A DNA stretch of 46,898 nucleotides, taken from NCBI RefSeq assembly GCF_025352645.1, contig NZ_JANXSO010000038.1, forward strand, positions 1 through 46,898, written 5' to 3'. Source of the DNA: Iodobacter sp. (GTDB taxonomy: Bacteria > Pseudomonadota > Gammaproteobacteria > Burkholderiales > Chitinibacteraceae). Below are positions 28,744 through 37,763 of this stretch, piece by piece. The position numbers and the translations under genes are program-made. Every line of letters begins with the position of its first letter. Position 1 is the stretch's first letter. The notes under the pieces are model-generated. The model made no database searches. It was not told where the DNA came from and worked only from the letters and a program-made list of their open reading frames with translations.

Positions 28744-29337
28744 TTAAGCAGCTAAGCGTGCAGCAACTACATCCCAGTCAACTAGCTTCCAGAAACCTGT
28801 TAGGTAGTTAGGGCGGCTATTGCGGTAGTCGATGTAGTAAGCGTGTTCCCACACATCACAGGTCAACAGCGCTGTGTCAGCGCTTGTTAGCGGGGTAGCT
28901 GCTGCAGAGGTGTTTACGATAGCGAGGGTGCCATCGGCTTTCTTAACTAGCCATGTCCAGCCAGAGCCAAAGTTGCCAGCAGCAGAAGTATTGAAAGCTT
29001 CTTGAAACTTAGCAAATGAGCCCCATACGCTATCAATAGCCGCAGCTAAATCACCAGTAGGAGCGCGGTCAGCAGCGTCGCTATTTGGCTTGAAACCTAG
29101 CCAGAAGAAGGTGTGGTTCCAAACTTGCGCTGCATTGTTGAATAAACCACCAGCAGGGGCTTTTTTAACGATTTCTTCAAGCGACAATGATTCGTTATCA
29201 GTGCCTTTGATTAAATTGTTTAAATTGGTGATGTAGGTTTGATGATGTTTGCCGTAGTGATAAGACAGCGTTTCTGCTGACATAAATGGAGCAAGAGCAT
29301 CTTGTGCGTAAGGCAATTCAGGCAGTTTGTGTTCCAT
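28744..29337 (-). CDS. sodB: Superoxide dismutase, iron type
   Basis: A 197-aa Fe/Mn superoxide dismutase that converts superoxide to hydrogen peroxide and oxygen in the cytoplasm. Metal ligands are His27 (SYHYGKHH), His75 ([11 protein letters not shown]), and the Asp and His of DVWEHAYY. Gln71 in NNAAQVWNH is the Fe-type position (Mn enzymes have the Gln/His elsewhere). GGAGA precedes the chosen start; the frame extends 13 codons upstream but without family similarity. It appears monocistronic. Confidence 0.95.
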   Translation of the reverse strand: MEHKLPELPYAQDALAPFMSAETLSYHYGKHHQTYITNLNNLIKGTDNESLSLEEIVKKAPAGGLFNNAAQVWNHTFFWLGFKPNSDAADRAPTGDLAAAIDSVWGSFAKFQEAFNTSAAGNFGSGWTWLVKKADGTLAIVNTSAAATPLTSADTALLTCDVWEHAYYIDYRNSRPNYLTGFWKLVDWDVVAARLAA

Positions 29338-29654
29338 CGTGATCTCCGATTGGGTATGTTTTTGGGCGCTAAACAACTTTGATTAAATATCGGGACTATC
29401 CCCATTAATTTCAAGTTCTGAGCGGTAGCTTAATTTTTATAATGGCAGTATTTTGCCAGCTTTCTGGCAAATTAAGTCGTTAATCTGTGCTAAATGATTG
29501 CACTACCTTTGATGCTTACAGTATGTTTGCAGTTGTTTTGCGCGCAAACTAGCCTATGTGGTAGAAACACTCGGTTTTGGGGCAGGCGGCTGCCTGTGGT
29601 ATCTTTCGCCGTCTACAAAAAGTTGTCGGCAAGCTCGGCTTCAGGAATTTAAAA
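29338..29654. other. Divergent intergenic region sodB / CobD-like
   Basis: The 317 bases contain a small perfect hairpin, TTTGCCAG and CTGGCAAA at 29452-29471, without a T-run. It may be an operator or leader structure for one of the divergent genes. Promoters could not be assigned with confidence. Confidence 0.4.
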
Positions 29655-30590
29655 ATGACTATTCTTGCACTTATTATTGCTCTGGCGCTGGAGCAGTTCC
29701 GGCCTTTATCTAATCGTAATTTATTCACTTTGGCTTTTGTGCGCCTTGCTAATCAATTGGAGCGTGGCCTTAATGCTGGCGAATATCGAAATGGCGTAGG
29801 CGCATGGCTGGTGTTGGTGTTGCCTTTGCTCGCCATTTCGTTTGCGGTGTATACCTTGTTGTGCCGCATCAATGTGGGCTTTGCTCTGTTTTGGAGCGTG
29901 GCGATACTTTACCTCACCATGGGGTTTCGCCAGTTTAGCCATGCGTTTTCAGGTATTTCCAAGGCCTTGCAGGCGGATGATTTAGACGCTGCACGCGCTT
30001 TGCTCTCGGATTGGAATGGCCAGCATGCATCAGAAATGAGCGCCGATGAAGTGTCTAAAGTGGCCATCGAGCAAGGCTTGGCTGATTCTTATCGTTATGT
30101 GTTTGGTACGCTGTTTTGGTTTGTGGTGCTGGCGTGGTTGGTGGGGCCAGCAGGTGCGCTGCTCTACCGCGCGGCTAGTTTGTTGGCACAAAAATGGGGC
30201 CGCAGTTCAGGTCCATTTGGGCAGTTTGCCGTGACCGCGCTTGAAATTCTCGATTACTTGCCGGTACGTTTAACCGCCGCCAGCTTTGCCATTATGGGTA
30301 ATTTTGAAGATGCCGTTTATTGCTGGCGCACCCAAGCTCAATCTTGGGCGGATTATATTGACGGCGTTTTATTATCGAGCGGAGCAGGGGCGATTGGTGT
30401 GCGTTTGGGCGACACTTTGCATCAAGATCACACGGTTAAATTTCGCCCTGAGCTAGGCGTTGGCGATGCCGCTACTCCCGATTACTTAGCCAGTGCCGTG
30501 GGCTTGATCTGGCGCACGGCTATTCTGTGGATTGCTATCGTACTGCTATTTAGCCTGGGGTCTTGGCTAGGAGCTGTTGCAGTTTTGTAA
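29655..30590 (+). CDS. CobD/CbiB-family integral membrane protein
   Basis: A 311-aa membrane protein of the CobD/CbiB family. In cobalamin makers this family attaches aminopropanol to cobyric acid. Several hydrophobic helices are visible (MTILALIIALALEQFRP, WLVLVLPLLAISFAVYTLL, LFWFVVLAWLVGPAGALLYRA), and the C-terminus is also membrane-embedded. No other cobalamin gene is nearby, and betaproteobacteria often carry such a stand-alone paralogue of unclear role, so the enzymatic name is not assumed. The start at 29655 has AGGA upstream. An ORF extension to 29577 lacks hydrophobic or conserved content. Confidence 0.8.
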   Translation: MTILALIIALALEQFRPLSNRNLFTLAFVRLANQLERGLNAGEYRNGVGAWLVLVLPLLAISFAVYTLLCRINVGFALFWSVAILYLTMGFRQFSHAFSGISKALQADDLDAARALLSDWNGQHASEMSADEVSKVAIEQGLADSYRYVFGTLFWFVVLAWLVGPAGALLYRAASLLAQKWGRSSGPFGQFAVTALEILDYLPVRLTAASFAIMGNFEDAVYCWRTQAQSWADYIDGVLLSSGAGAIGVRLGDTLHQDHTVKFRPELGVGDAATPDYLASAVGLIWRTAILWIAIVLLFSLGSWLGAVAVL

Positions 30591-30622
30591 GCTTAGCTTG
30601 AGTTTATTCATAGGAGTCTTAA

Positions 30623-31273
30623 ATGCCAAGCATTCAGATTGATCAAGCTGTCATAAATGTGAACAATATTTTTTGTGTGGCCCGTAATTATGTTGCGCAT
30701 GCAGCGGAAATGGGCGCGAGTATTGGTACGGAGCCAGTGGTGTTTATCAAGCCTAATTCTGCCGTACGGCAATCTGGTGAAGCGCTACAACTGCCTGCTT
30801 GGTCTAAAGACGTGCACCATGAGGCCGAGCTGGTGGTGGCAATTGGCTGTGGCGGCAAGAATATTGCTGCTGAAGACGCACTACAGCATATCGCTGGTTA
30901 TGCCCTAGGATTAGATTTAACCGCCCGTGATGTGCAAGCTAAGGCTAAACAAAATGGCATGCCGTGGACTTTATCTAAAGGCTTTGATGGCGCAGCCGTG
31001 CTGACTAAATTTGTACCCGCCAGCGCTATCAGCAATCCATCTGCGGTGACGTTTTCTTTTGAAATTAATGATGAGATCAAGCAAGAGGCCGACACAAAGC
31101 TGATGGTTTTTGATGTTGCTACCTTGATTGCTTGGATTTCTAGCCGGTTTACCTTGCAAGTCGGCGATTTAATTTACACCGGCACGCCAGAAGGCGTCGG
31201 CCAAATCCAATCGGGAGATCGCTTAAGACTCAGCTTGGGTGAGCTAATCGATGAGACTTTTGTGGTGGCTTGA
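30623..31273 (+). CDS. Fumarylacetoacetate hydrolase (FAH) family protein
   Basis: A 216-aa protein of the FAH superfamily, resembling YcgM and acylpyruvate hydrolases. Metal-binding acidic residues lie in VHHEAELVVAIG, and other family motifs are CVARNY near the start, LGLDLTARDVQ, and GDLIYTGTPEGVG near the end. These enzymes hydrolyse or decarboxylate 2-oxo-acids such as acylpyruvate or oxaloacetate in the cytoplasm. AGGAG precedes the start, and it follows the CobD-like gene by 32 bases, so they may share a transcript. The substrate cannot be told from sequence. Confidence 0.88.
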   Translation: MPSIQIDQAVINVNNIFCVARNYVAHAAEMGASIGTEPVVFIKPNSAVRQSGEALQLPAWSKDVHHEAELVVAIGCGGKNIAAEDALQHIAGYALGLDLTARDVQAKAKQNGMPWTLSKGFDGAAVLTKFVPASAISNPSAVTFSFEINDEIKQEADTKLMVFDVATLIAWISSRFTLQVGDLIYTGTPEGVGQIQSGDRLRLSLGELIDETFVVA

Positions 31274-31284
31274 TTGACCAATAT

Positions 31285-31348
31285 CTTGTAGGGGTGCTGC
31301 TTGCTGCGCCCTATCCAGCGAGGGCGCAGCAAGCAGCGCCCCTACAAG
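31285..31348. repeat. 64-base near-perfect palindrome (GGGGTGCTGCTTGCTGCG)
   Basis: CTTGTAGGGG...GCGCCCT and AGGGCGC...CCCCTACAAG form a stem of about 28 bp around an eight-base loop. It lies between the converging FAH and tsaD genes and may terminate both. It is a distinct family from the GGGTGGGCAC elements. Confidence 0.85.
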
Positions 31349-31420
31349 TTAGCTCTATTCACGTTGATCATCTCAGATAAACAACAAAAAAATGAGCAAG
31401 AAACATCATCAGGTAGATTT

Positions 31421-32434
31421 TTAAACCGCATCTAGGCTGGATAGATCCCAGCGTGGCTTCACTGCATAGCTTCCCGCCGCCGTTGCAAATTTCAGGCGCT
31501 GTGCGCCTGCAAATGCGATCATTGCGCCGTTGTCGGTACATAATTCGAGTGGCGGATAAAACACTTCAAAGCGGCGTTTTTTAGCGGCGGCATCTAAGCC
31601 CGCACGTAGCTGCTTATTGGCCCCAACTCCCCCCGCAATCACCAAGCGATTCATGCCGGTTTGCTTAAGCGCGGCTAAGCATTTTTTGCTAAGTACTTCC
31701 ACCACCGCCTCTTGAAACGCCGCGCAAATATCGGCTTGCGTTTGCGGGTCTAGCTCGGCTTGCTTTTGAGCCAGTTGCAGTACGGCCGTTTTTAGCCCGC
31801 TAAAGCTAAAATCTAGATTACCTGAATGCAGCATGGGGCGCGGCAGGGTGAAGCGTTTTGCATCCCCTTGCTCGGCCAACTTAGATAGCGCTGGGCCACC
31901 GGGGTAGCCAAGGCCTAATAATTTAGCCGATTTATCAAAAGCCTCTCCGGCAGCATCGTCAACAGTTTCTCCTAGGATTTCGTACTGACCAATTCCACGT
32001 ACGGCCATGAGCTGGGTGTGGCCACCCGACACCAATAGAGCAACAAAAGGAAACTCAGGCGCGGGCTTGGCTAGGAGCGGAGAAAGCAAATGCCCTTCTA
32101 GGTGGTGTACGGCGACTACAGGCTTGCCTAGAGAGAACGCCAGTGCATTGGCAACCGAAGCGCCTACCAGTAGCGCACCGGATAGCCCAGGCCCCGCGGT
32201 ATAGGCAACGGCATCGATATCGGCCAGCGTTTTTCCTGATTCAGCCAAACAAGCCGAGGTGAGCGGCAGGGCGCGGCGAATATGATCGCGTGAGGCCAGC
32301 TCGGGCACCACGCCGCCGTATTCGGTATGCATGGCAATTTGTGAGTGGATTTGATGCGCCAGCAGCCCGCCATCGGTGTCGTAGAGCGCAATGCCGGTTT
32401 CGTCGCAGGAAGATTCAATGCCTAATACCAGCAT
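31421..32434 (-). CDS. tsaD: tRNA N6-adenosine threonylcarbamoyltransferase
   Basis: A 337-aa TsaD (formerly Gcp), the same length as in E. coli. With TsaB and TsaE it transfers the threonylcarbamoyl group to A37 of ANN-decoding tRNAs. It begins with the canonical [14 protein letters not shown]. The metal-binding HHLEGH and the ASKHA nucleotide motifs ([27 protein letters not shown]) are present. The start at 32434 is set by the family N-terminus; the frame is open for 45 more codons without similarity. It is divergent from rpsU, the usual arrangement in proteobacteria. Confidence 0.97.
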   Translation of the reverse strand: MLVLGIESSCDETGIALYDTDGGLLAHQIHSQIAMHTEYGGVVPELASRDHIRRALPLTSACLAESGKTLADIDAVAYTAGPGLSGALLVGASVANALAFSLGKPVVAVHHLEGHLLSPLLAKPAPEFPFVALLVSGGHTQLMAVRGIGQYEILGETVDDAAGEAFDKSAKLLGLGYPGGPALSKLAEQGDAKRFTLPRPMLHSGNLDFSFSGLKTAVLQLAQKQAELDPQTQADICAAFQEAVVEVLSKKCLAALKQTGMNRLVIAGGVGANKQLRAGLDAAAKKRRFEVFYPPLELCTDNGAMIAFAGAQRLKFATAAGSYAVKPRWDLSSLDAV

Positions 32435-32562
32435 GCCAGCGTACTCAAAAAGTGATGTAATCCGCCATCTTAACGGCCTGATGCAATTATATAAAGTGCC
32501 ATTTTTAAACGCAGCCATTGGGCATCGCAGTAGGTTTACGATGGCCTGTTGATGATTGGGCT

Positions 32563-32591
32563 TTGACATGTGGCTCTAGTTTATGGATAAT
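32563..32591 (+). promoter_or_regulatory. Sigma-70 promoter of the rpsU-dnaG-rpoD unit
   Basis: A consensus -35 TTGACA (32563-32568) and a -10 GATAAT (32586-32591) are separated by exactly 17 bases. The predicted start is about 60 bases before rpsU. Confidence 0.75.
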
Positions 32592-32658
32592 GCTACGCCT
32601 TGATTGATGTAAACGATTCTGGTCTTTTTTTGAGATCATCGTAAAACAGGATTGCTCG

Positions 32659-32871
32659 ATGCCTAACGTACGCGTAAAAGAAAATGAACCGTTTGAAGTT
32701 GCGATGCGTCGCTTCAAGCGTGCTGTTGAAAAAACTGGTTTGTTGACAGACCTTCGCTCGCGCGAATTCTACGAAAAGCCAACGGCTGAACGTAAACGCA
32801 AGCAAGCTGCTGCTGTAAAGCGTCAGCACAAGCGCCTGCGTAGCCAAACACTGCCACCAAAGCTCTACTAA
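32659..32871 (+). CDS. rpsU: 30S ribosomal protein S21
   Basis: A 70-aa ribosomal protein, highly basic, with the typical opening [21 protein letters not shown] split here as [18 protein letters not shown] and an Arg/Lys-rich C-terminus. S21 sits near the 3' end of 16S rRNA and aids initiation. AGGA precedes the start. It heads the macromolecular-synthesis unit (rpsU, yqeY, dnaG, rpoD). A hairpin after the gene probably separates its high expression from the downstream genes. Confidence 0.97.
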   Translation: MPNVRVKENEPFEVAMRRFKRAVEKTGLLTDLRSREFYEKPTAERKRKQAAAVKRQHKRLRSQTLPPKLY

Positions 32872-32894
32872 GAGTTTTACAGCAGCGCATGCCG

Positions 32895-32918
32895 AAAGGT
32901 CGCCTAGAGCGGCCTTTT
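32895..32918 (+). terminator. Attenuator-like hairpin after rpsU
   Basis: AAAGGTCGC and GCGGCCTTT pair (one G-U) around a five-base loop, then a short T-run. It is placed like the known rpsU-dnaG terminator of enterobacteria and would reduce transcription into yqeY and dnaG. Confidence 0.75.
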
Positions 32919-32949
32919 AGCATTTCTATTTCATTCACGGAGTGAATCT

Positions 32950-33390
32950 ATGAGCCTAAGACTGCAAATCCAGAACGATATGAAAACCGCGATGAAAGCA
33001 AAAGAAGCTGATCGCCTTGGTACAATTCGTTTGTTGCTGGCCGCCATTAAACAGCGTGAAGTGGATGAGCGTATTGAGCTGGATGATTCGGCGGTGACCG
33101 CTGTGATTGAAAAAATGCTCAAGCAGCGCAAAGACAGTATTGGGCAGTTTGAAGCGGCAAATCGCCAAGATTTGGCGGATAAAGAAAAGCAAGAAGTGGT
33201 GGTGTTGATTGAATATATGCCGCAGCAGTGTTCCACAGAAGAAATCGCAGCAGCAGTGGCGAGCGCAGTGGCTAACCATGGTAAAACCCCAGCAGCAATG
33301 GGCAAAATTATGGCGGAGCTAAAAGCTGCACTGGCAGGACGCGCCGATATGAGCGAAGTCTCTAAGCTGGTTAAAGTGGCAATGGCTTAA
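32950..33390 (+). CDS. GatB/YqeY domain protein
   Basis: A 146-aa YqeY-family protein, all helical, with the tRNA-interacting GatB/YqeY fold (RLQIQNDMKTAMKAKEADRL start, LLLAAIKQREVDERIEL, and the C-terminal KIMAELKAALAGRADMSEVS). The family resembles the C-terminal domain of the GatB subunit of tRNA amidotransferase; its own function is not settled. GGAG precedes the start. It commonly sits between rpsU and dnaG, as here. Confidence 0.92.
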   Translation: MSLRLQIQNDMKTAMKAKEADRLGTIRLLLAAIKQREVDERIELDDSAVTAVIEKMLKQRKDSIGQFEAANRQDLADKEKQEVVVLIEYMPQQCSTEEIAAAVASAVANHGKTPAAMGKIMAELKAALAGRADMSEVSKLVKVAMA

Positions 33391-33513
33391 TTGATTGGCT
33401 CTGATCTGTGCATCAGAGGTTAGAAAATCTGCATTTAATTCTTAGGCTTAGATGTAGATTTTTGGTTGGCTTTTTGTTTCTAAATGGTCCATCAGGGTTG
33501 GAAAAACAACAAG

Positions 33514-35430
33514 ATGGCAAAAATACCTGACGATTTTATCCAAGATTTACTGAATCGCGTCGATATTGTGGACGTGGTTGAGCGTTATTTGCCGCTGAAA
33601 AAAACCGGCCAGAATTACAGCGCCTGCTGCCCTTTTCATAAAGAAAAATCACCCTCGTTTACGGTGAGCCAAACTAAGCAGTTTTATCATTGCTTTGGTT
33701 GTGGCGCGCACGGTTCGGCGGTGGGCTTTGTGATGGAGCATCAGGGTATGAGTTTTCCAGATGCAGTGCGGATGCTGGCTGAATCAGTAGGCATGCAAGT
33801 GCCAGTGAGCGACGCGCCCATCAGCGAAAAAGCCAAGGCCGCACCTGGTATTTATGACGTGCTTAAAACCGCCATGAATTATTATCGTGCCCAGCTTAAA
33901 ACGGCACCGGCGGCCATTGAGTATTTGAAAAGCCGCGGGGTGGAAGGACGTATTGCTGCCCGCTTTGGGCTGGGATTTGCGCCAAGTAATGGGCAATCGC
34001 TTAAAGCCGTGTTTGCAGATTATGAGCATAATGCGGTCATTAAAGATGCAGGCTTGGTGGCGGAAGAAGAAAATACTCTGCGTCGCTATGATCGATTTCG
34101 CTCGCGGGTGTTGTTCCCAATTTTAAACCAGCGTAGCCAAGTGATTGGTTTTGGCGGCCGTATTATGGGTAATGGTGCGCCCAAGTACTTGAATTCGCCC
34201 GAAACGCCCGTATTTGAGAAGGGTAAGGAACTATATGGTTTGCCACAGGCCAGAGCTGCGATCCGTGATCGTGGCCGTGTGTTGGTGGTAGAAGGCTATA
34301 TGGATGTGGTGATGCTTAATCAGCATGGTGTGGAATACGCGGTGGCCTCCCTAGGCACGGCATGCACACCAGAACATATTCGTAAGCTATTAAAGCTGGC
34401 CGATGAGGTCTATTTTTGCTTTGATGGCGATAAAGCAGGCAAGAAAGCCGCGTGGCGGGCACTAGAAAATAGTTTAGAGCAACTGGTAGACGGTAAAAAA
34501 CTGGCGTTCCTATTTTTGCCAGCCGAGCACGATCCTGATTCTTACGTACAAGAATTTGGTCAACAGCGCTTTGAAGCGGCGTTATTGCAAGATTCTGTGC
34601 CACTAGCACAGTTTTTACTGAAAGAATTATCTAGTCAAGTTCAGCTGGAAAGCGAAGAAGGGCGGGCTAAATTGATAGCTTTAGCCGCGCCAATGCTCGC
34701 TCAAGTAAAAGCACCAGCCTTTGGAATGATGATTCGCAAACGCTTGGCAGAGTTATCCCGCTTAGAAATGAGCGAATTAAGCACCGTTTTGGATGGTGGC
34801 CCTGTAAGATCTGTGCCGGAATATTTGCCAACTGAAAGTTATCAAGGCGAATCGGCATCTGAGCCTTACGGGCAGCCTTGGGCGCAGCAAGTTGCTCAGC
34901 CAGAAAAACGCACTTGGCAAGCCAATTGGCAGCCTAAAAGTAAGTGGAAAGGGCGGGCGGGTGAAAAAATCCCCGCTCACCAAATGCCAAGGCCTGCACC
35001 CAGAGCCGCGCCGACTGGGCCGGTACATAAGTTGATTCAACTGGTATTGGCGCATCCAGATTTAGCACGGCGCAGTGAGCCAGTATGGCAAACATGGCCA
35101 GAAACCGAAGCGGTAGGCTTAGCACAAGAGTTGCTTGATAAAATTTGTAATTATCCATTATTGGGTAGTTTGCAACTCGTAGAGTCATGGCAAGGAATGT
35201 TTGACTACGATGTACTACATCGTTTGCGTATTTCTGGCGGGGAGTACTTTGACAAGGCTTCTGAGGCCGAGCTTGAAGAGCAGCTGGCAGCAACGCTAAA
35301 AGCGGTAGAAGTCAGTGTGATTCGCCCGATGATGCAAGAGCGCTTTTATGCTCTGACCTATAAGCAAGCGAATGGTGGACTAACAGAGGGAGAAAAACTG
35401 GAGTTTGCAGCACTCGTATCTCACCGATAA
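33514..35430 (+). CDS. dnaG: DNA primase
   Basis: A 638-aa primase that makes RNA primers for Okazaki fragments, acting with the DnaB helicase. An N-terminal zinc ribbon has Cys39, His42, Cys60 and Cys63 (CCPFH...YHCFGC). The TOPRIM domain shows VVEGYMDVVML and the acidic YFCFDGDKAGKKA. The C-terminal helicase-interacting domain follows a Pro/Gln-rich linker. The start MAKIPDDF matches the family; an upstream ATG at 33484 adds ten unconserved residues. Confidence 0.97.
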   Translation: MAKIPDDFIQDLLNRVDIVDVVERYLPLKKTGQNYSACCPFHKEKSPSFTVSQTKQFYHCFGCGAHGSAVGFVMEHQGMSFPDAVRMLAESVGMQVPVSDAPISEKAKAAPGIYDVLKTAMNYYRAQLKTAPAAIEYLKSRGVEGRIAARFGLGFAPSNGQSLKAVFADYEHNAVIKDAGLVAEEENTLRRYDRFRSRVLFPILNQRSQVIGFGGRIMGNGAPKYLNSPETPVFEKGKELYGLPQARAAIRDRGRVLVVEGYMDVVMLNQHGVEYAVASLGTACTPEHIRKLLKLADEVYFCFDGDKAGKKAAWRALENSLEQLVDGKKLAFLFLPAEHDPDSYVQEFGQQRFEAALLQDSVPLAQFLLKELSSQVQLESEEGRAKLIALAAPMLAQVKAPAFGMMIRKRLAELSRLEMSELSTVLDGGPVRSVPEYLPTESYQGESASEPYGQPWAQQVAQPEKRTWQANWQPKSKWKGRAGEKIPAHQMPRPAPRAAPTGPVHKLIQLVLAHPDLARRSEPVWQTWPETEAVGLAQELLDKICNYPLLGSLQLVESWQGMFDYDVLHRLRISGGEYFDKASEAELEEQLAATLKAVEVSVIRPMMQERFYALTYKQANGGLTEGEKLEFAALVSHR

Positions 35431-35601
35431 ACAGCCATTGAAAACGAACGATTGTTTGCTGCGCATACAAAGCGAACCCTAGCATTACCATGGGTAATAA
35501 GGGTTCTGGGCAGATAGCCATACGCAGTACAAACAACTTGGCGTTTTGCAATAGCAGTAAGGTGGATGCACTTATGCCGAAGAGTTGTCATCAGTTTGTG
35601 A

Positions 35602-35607
35602 TACAAT
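35602..35607 (+). promoter_or_regulatory. Possible internal rpoD promoter, extended -10
   Basis: TACAAT preceded by TGA, 37 bases before rpoD. There is no good -35 at standard spacing. The 213-base dnaG-rpoD gap is long enough for rpoD-specific promoters, as known in enterobacteria. Confidence 0.35.
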
Positions 35608-35643
35608 CTACGGCTTTCCCGAACATACCTGAACTCGAGAGTC

Positions 35644-37596
35644 ATGGCGGCAGATCAAGAAATCGACAAAGACGACCAAACGCAAGCTGATTTGCGTGAG
35701 GCCAATCGGCCCTCCGAGGAGAAGGCCGACCCCGAGCAACGTAAAGCGAAGTTTAAAACGCTGATCGTGCTCGGTAAAGAGCGCGGCTATCTAACCTACG
35801 CCGAGATCAACGACCACCTGCCAGATGACATGCTGGATGCCGAACAAATCGAAGGCATCATCAGCATGATCAGCAATATGGGCATTCAGGTTTACGACGA
35901 AGCGCCGGACGTTGAAGATATGCTCATGTCCGACGCGGCGCCGTCTGTGCCCGATGAAGACGCTGCTGAAGAAGCAGAAGCAGCGCTATCTTCCGTTGAC
36001 GCAGAGTTTGGTCGTACTACTGACCCAGTGCGCATGTATATGCGTGAAATGGGTACGGTAGAGCTCTTAACCCGTGAAGGCGAAATTGAAATTGCCAAAC
36101 GGATTGAGGACGGTCTTAAGCACATGATCCAAGCGATCTCGGCTTGCCCTACTACTGTTGCCTATATCTTAGGCTTGGTAGAAAAAGGCTTGGCTGATGA
36201 GATCCGCATTGATGATGTGATCGACGGCTTTATTGATCCTAACGCAGACGAAAACACCCCACCGCCAATCGAAGTGATTGAAGCGGAAGCCGAGGATGCT
36301 GACGAAGCGGCAGAGATCGAAGAAGAAGGCGAGGAAGACGACGGTAGCGCAGCCGCTAAAGCCAATCTTGAGCTATTAAAAACTCAAGTGCGCGAGCATT
36401 TTGACATCGTGCGTGAGCACTTCGACAAAATGATCAAAGCGCTGGCTAAAGAAGGCGCGCACGGCAAAACTTATCTGGAGCATCAGCAAGCAATTGCTGG
36501 GATCTTCCTGATTACACGCTTTGGCGCTCGCCAAGTTGAATCGCTTTGCGATCAACTACGTGGCATGGTGGATGAAATCCGCAGCTGCGAACGTGAAATC
36601 ATGGATATCTGTACCGTTCGGGTAAAAATGCCGCGTGATCACTTTATCAAAACCTTCCCAGGTCGTGAAACAGATACGACATGGGTAGTGGATGAGATCA
36701 ACTACGGGCATAAATACTCCGCTATTTTGGCGCGCTATCAGCACGCCATTATGGAAAAGCAACAAACTCTGGCTCAGCTGCAAGTTAATGCAATGATCCA
36801 GATTAAAGACTTAAAAGAAATCAACCGTCAGATGTCGACGGGTGAGGCTAAAGCTCGCCGTGCTAAGCGCGAAATGATTGAAGCCAACTTGCGACTGGTT
36901 ATCTCGATTGCTAAGAAATACACCAATCGTGGTTTACAGTTCCTTGACTTGATTCAGGAAGGCAATATCGGCCTGATGAAAGCGGTAGATAAGTTTGAAT
37001 ATCGCCGTGGTTACAAATTTTCGACTTACGCAACATGGTGGATTCGCCAAGCAATTACACGCTCGATTGCCGATCAAGCCCGTACTATCCGTATTCCGGT
37101 ACACATGATCGAAACAATCAACAAGATGAACCGCATCCAGCGGCAAATCTTGCAGGAAACCGGTATTGAGCCGACTCCTGATGAGCTAGCTGAACGGATG
37201 GAAATGCCGGAAGATAAAATCCGCAAAATCCTCAAGATCGCTAAAGAACCGATCTCGATGGAAACGCCGATTGGTGACGACGATGATTCCCATTTGGGCG
37301 ACTTTATTGAAGACGCAAACAATCTGGCTCCTGCTGAAGCCGCTATTTACGCAGGCTTGCGTGAAGCGACTAAGGAAGTGTTAGATACACTTACACCACG
37401 TGAAGCAAAAGTTCTGCGTATGCGCTTTGGTATTGATATGAATACCGATCACACGCTGGAAGAAGTGGGTAAGCAGTTTGATGTAACGCGTGAGCGTATC
37501 CGTCAGATCGAAGCTAAGGCCTTGCGTAAGCTTCGCCACCCGACTCGTTCAGAAAGACTGAAAAGTTTTGTTGAAAGTCAGGCAAGCGAAGGTTAG
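35644..37596 (+). CDS. rpoD: RNA polymerase primary sigma factor (sigma-70)
   Basis: A 650-aa group-1 sigma factor. Region 1.1 ([20 protein letters not shown]) and region 1.2 ([17 protein letters not shown]) are present, followed by a long acidic non-conserved insert typical of RpoD ([18 protein letters not shown]). Then come regions 2.1-2.4 ([17 protein letters not shown]), region 3, and 4.2 with the -35-binding helix ([20 protein letters not shown]). It directs transcription of housekeeping genes. It is last in the macromolecular-synthesis unit, and a tRNA gene follows 43 bases later. Confidence 0.97.
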   Translation: MAADQEIDKDDQTQADLREANRPSEEKADPEQRKAKFKTLIVLGKERGYLTYAEINDHLPDDMLDAEQIEGIISMISNMGIQVYDEAPDVEDMLMSDAAPSVPDEDAAEEAEAALSSVDAEFGRTTDPVRMYMREMGTVELLTREGEIEIAKRIEDGLKHMIQAISACPTTVAYILGLVEKGLADEIRIDDVIDGFIDPNADENTPPPIEVIEAEAEDADEAAEIEEEGEEDDGSAAAKANLELLKTQVREHFDIVREHFDKMIKALAKEGAHGKTYLEHQQAIAGIFLITRFGARQVESLCDQLRGMVDEIRSCEREIMDICTVRVKMPRDHFIKTFPGRETDTTWVVDEINYGHKYSAILARYQHAIMEKQQTLAQLQVNAMIQIKDLKEINRQMSTGEAKARRAKREMIEANLRLVISIAKKYTNRGLQFLDLIQEGNIGLMKAVDKFEYRRGYKFSTYATWWIRQAITRSIADQARTIRIPVHMIETINKMNRIQRQILQETGIEPTPDELAERMEMPEDKIRKILKIAKEPISMETPIGDDDDSHLGDFIEDANNLAPAEAAIYAGLREATKEVLDTLTPREAKVLRMRFGIDMNTDHTLEEVGKQFDVTRERIRQIEAKALRKLRHPTRSERLKSFVESQASEG

Positions 37597-37607
37597 AATA
37601 GCGCCTC

Positions 37608-37627
37608 TTTTCGAGCCCGCTCGAAAA
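37608..37627 (+). terminator. Hairpin between rpoD and the tRNA gene
   Basis: TTTTCGAGC and GCTCGAAAA pair around CC. There is no T-run after it, so it may be an RNA-processing site rather than a true terminator. I cannot see a separate tRNA promoter in the 43-base gap. Confidence 0.4.
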
Positions 37628-37639
37628 TAAAAGAATGAC

Positions 37640-37716
37640 GGGCCTGTAGCTCAGTTGGTTAGAGCAGAGGACTCATAATCCTTTGGTCGTCGGTTCAAGT
37701 CCGACCGGGCCCACCA
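37640..37716 (+). tRNA. tRNA with CAT anticodon (probably Ile2, possibly elongator Met)
   Basis: A 77-base gene including the encoded CCA. The acceptor stem GGGCCTG pairs with CGGGCCC (one G-U), the anticodon loop is CTCATAA, and the T loop is TTCAAGT. Initiator features are absent. A CAT anticodon with this body is found for both tRNA-Ile2 (lysidine-modified by TilS) and elongator tRNA-Met. The placement directly after rpoD is known for a CAT tRNA in pseudomonads. Its 3' end is the attachment site of the prophage that follows. Confidence 0.93.
37700..37716 (+). other. Presumed left attachment site (attL) of the inovirus prophage
   Basis: The tRNA 3' end, with a tyrosine recombinase gene starting 48 bases beyond it and pointing toward it, is the classical integration layout. 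The crossover is placed in the tRNA 3' region by analogy; the exact core cannot be drawn because the right-hand copy is not in the window. Confidence 0.55.
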
Positions 37717-37722
37717 AAAATC

Positions 37723-37755
37723 AAGGACTTAGCTTCGGCTGAGTCCTTTTTTTTT
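37723..37755 (+). terminator. Strong terminator after the tRNA, shared with integrase
   Basis: A perfect 11-bp stem (AAGGACTTAGC with GCTGAGTCCTT, one G-U) is capped by the stable TTCG tetraloop and followed by T11. On the opposite strand it is followed by GATTTTT, so it could also stop the integrase transcript. Confidence 0.92.
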
Positions 37756-37763
37756 GCCTACTG

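Noticed and set aside
29452-29471. Hairpin TTTGCCAG/CTGGCAAA as a terminator
   Set aside because: It has no T-run and lies between divergent gene starts, where no terminator is expected.
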